Below the pieces are notes generated by a model. It did no database searches. It was not told the DNA's origin and saw nothing but the letters and a program-made list of their open reading frames with translations. A program made the position numbers and the translations under genes. From the IMG/VR virus record IMGVR_UViG_3300032291_002670, positions 1 to 22,899 of that record: 22,899 bases of DNA; one strand, written 5' to 3'. Positions within the stretch are counted from its first letter, which is position 1; every line of letters begins with the position of its first letter. Below, piece after piece: positions 21,799-22,899 of the stretch. The DNA comes from a virus.

Positions 21799-22549
21799 AG
21801 TAGCAAAAAGCTGCAACCTAGCCTGCGATGGCTGTAATCACTTTAGCAACCTGTCTGGGCTAAAGGGCGCGCTCACAGCTGACGACGTAGCCGAGAACAT
21901 TGACCCGTGGGCGGCACATCTGGCGCCGGCTATATTCCGCATAGTCGGCGGCGAGCCCTTTATCTGCCCAGATATACTGGCCAGCCTTGCAGTCGTCCGC
22001 AAGGCGTTTCCCGACTCGCGCATTGATATTTTTACCAACGGCCTGCTGCTCAAGAACGACAAGTTTGATGATTACTTTGGCGCGTCACTGGCGGCCCTAG
22101 GTGCGCGGGTTCGGGTGTCCGTGCACTCTTTGGAGCCGGCGTTCTTAGACAGGCTGAAACCCGTGCGCGACAAGCTGAAACACTGGCGGGCGCAATACAA
22201 GCTGGACTTCGAGTTCGCTGACGCTGTGACTACATGGACATGGCCCTACAAACACATTGACGGCAAGATTCACCCCTACACCGACGACGACCAGACGAAG
22301 TCGTGGGATAAATGTGTCGGTAAGTGGTGCAAGCAAATTTACAAGGGCAAGATTTACAAGTGCCAATTAACGGCGTATTTGCAAGACGTCATAGACAAGC
22401 TGGATGACTCTTTTCTGCCGTATCTGAACTACACGCCGATCGCCTATACAGCCACGCCCGAAGAAATGGCGGAGTTCTTTTCCCGCAGAGACGAGTGGGT
22501 GTGCGCAGCTTGCCCGGCTAATCCACAGAAGTTTATCAAGGCTGTATGA
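21767..22549 (+). CDS. Radical SAM enzyme
   Basis: The 260-residue protein carries the radical SAM cluster motif C16-x3-C20-x2-C23 (VAKSCNLACDGCNHFS), the GGEPF segment at 61-65 and IFTNGLLL. Five more cysteines near the C terminus (C183, C188, C199, C246, C249; KCVGKWCKQ, YKCQLT, VCAACPAN) could hold an auxiliary cluster, as in SPASM-type enzymes. It would use S-adenosylmethionine to start a radical reaction on an unknown substrate. Relatives, as I remember them, occur in glycan and surface-modification clusters. Its start lies 32 bases inside the sulfotransferase gene, and its stop overlaps the next start (ATGA), so it is tied to the sulfate and sugar genes. Confidence 0.85.
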   Translation: MPIAIPSLSIEVAKSCNLACDGCNHFSNLSGLKGALTADDVAENIDPWAAHLAPAIFRIVGGEPFICPDILASLAVVRKAFPDSRIDIFTNGLLLKNDKFDDYFGASLAALGARVRVSVHSLEPAFLDRLKPVRDKLKHWRAQYKLDFEFADAVTTWTWPYKHIDGKIHPYTDDDQTKSWDKCVGKWCKQIYKGKIYKCQLTAYLQDVIDKLDDSFLPYLNYTPIAYTATPEEMAEFFSRRDEWVCAACPANPQKFIKAV

Positions 22550-22899
22550 TCACGCTCGTCGGCATGGTGCGGGATGAGGCTAAATATCTGGCTGAGTGGC
22601 TGACATACCACTGGCTGATTGGCGTCACTGATTTTGTTATCTATTTGCACAACTGCGCCGACGACTCCGCGCGCGTTATCAGCCAGTTGCCGTTTCCTGT
22701 AACGGCTGTCGCTGTCACTAGCGCCGAGATTGGCTGGGAGTTCAAAAACCGGATTTACAGGGCGGGCCTAAACGCCGCTAAAACCCCGTGGGCGGTGTGC
22801 TTAGACATCGACGAGTTCCTGTGTCTGCCCGGGCACGACAATCTAGCTGATTTTCTCGCGCAGGCTAAATTTGACTCCGCTAGCGGTATTGCCGTGCAC
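22546..22899 (+). CDS. GT92/GT2-like glycosyltransferase, 3' end cut by window
   Basis: ATG 22546 overlaps the radical SAM stop (ATGA), and the frame stays open for 118 codons to the window end. The N terminus is typical of family-92/family-2-like enzymes: MITLVGMVRDEAKYLAEWL, then FVIYLHNCADDSARV, and a DxD motif in AVCLDIDEFLCLP with Asp87 and Asp89. It should add a sugar from a nucleotide donor. Only about the first third to half of the protein is visible. The tight coupling to radical SAM and sulfotransferase genes suggests a joint pathway building a modified, perhaps sulfated, glycan. Confidence 0.75.
   Translation, partial: MITLVGMVRDEAKYLAEWLTYHWLIGVTDFVIYLHNCADDSARVISQLPFPVTAVAVTSAEIGWEFKNRIYRAGLNAAKTPWAVCLDIDEFLCLPGHDNLADFLAQAKFDSASGIAVH

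Noticed and set aside
1-22899. tRNA genes, CRISPR arrays, insertion sequences, attachment sites
   Set aside because: Gaps between genes are mostly under 90 bases. No cloverleaf, spaced repeats, transposase or integrase frame was seen.
1-22899. Stop-codon reassignment as explanation of the TAA at 474
   Set aside because: TAA, TAG and TGA each end several well-supported genes at sensible places, so none is generally read as an amino acid.

Overview
The window looks like part of a large tailed double-stranded DNA bacteriophage, probably uncultivated. All supported genes are on the + strand and tightly packed, with 1-62 nt overlaps or gaps of a few bases. Recognisable parts are a portal protein, a RuvC-like resolvase, thymidylate kinase and a long run of tail-fibre/adhesin proteins. 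Most other genes belong to no family I can name. TAA, TAG and TGA all end genes, so there is no sign of a recoded stop. No tRNA, rRNA, CRISPR array, insertion sequence, integrase, terminase or clear major capsid gene was seen. The host cannot be read from the sequence.

Left part (1-5349): the end of an unknown gene; a GT-A type glycosyltransferase whose frame is cut near its N terminus by an in-frame TAA; then mostly unknown proteins, one with a Cys-rich tail (2115-2963) and one a convincing RuvC-type Holliday-junction nuclease (3658-4284). A short intergenic stretch with an 8-bp hairpin (5350-5437) separates this block from the next.

Middle part (5438-13830): unknown proteins up to a strong intrinsic terminator (6925-6958) that overlaps the 3' end of its gene; then an unknown protein, a 52-aa gene, the portal protein (8041-9972, with an inserted zinc ribbon), a GT-B glycosyltransferase, an HD-domain-like protein, a small protein, thymidylate kinase and three small unknowns.

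Right part (13831-22899): an intergenic region with a TATAAT box and a perfect 9-bp inverted repeat leads into the adhesin module: a collagen-like fibre with Thr-rich Gly-X-Y triplets, a small accessory protein, a long fibre, a short fibre 'stub' with a related N-terminal anchor, a small structural protein, and two large beta-rich proteins (jelly-roll-like; Ig plus lectin-like). Directly behind these, with overlapping reading frames, come a degenerate sulfotransferase-like protein, an intact sulfotransferase, a radical SAM enzyme and a GT92/GT2-like glycosyltransferase that runs off the window.

The most interesting reading, which is inference, is that the phage carries a glycan-building and sulfating set (three glycosyltransferases, one or two sulfotransferase-like proteins, a radical SAM enzyme) tied to its virion genes. 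It might decorate its own fibres, for example the Thr residues of the collagen-like region, or alter the host surface.
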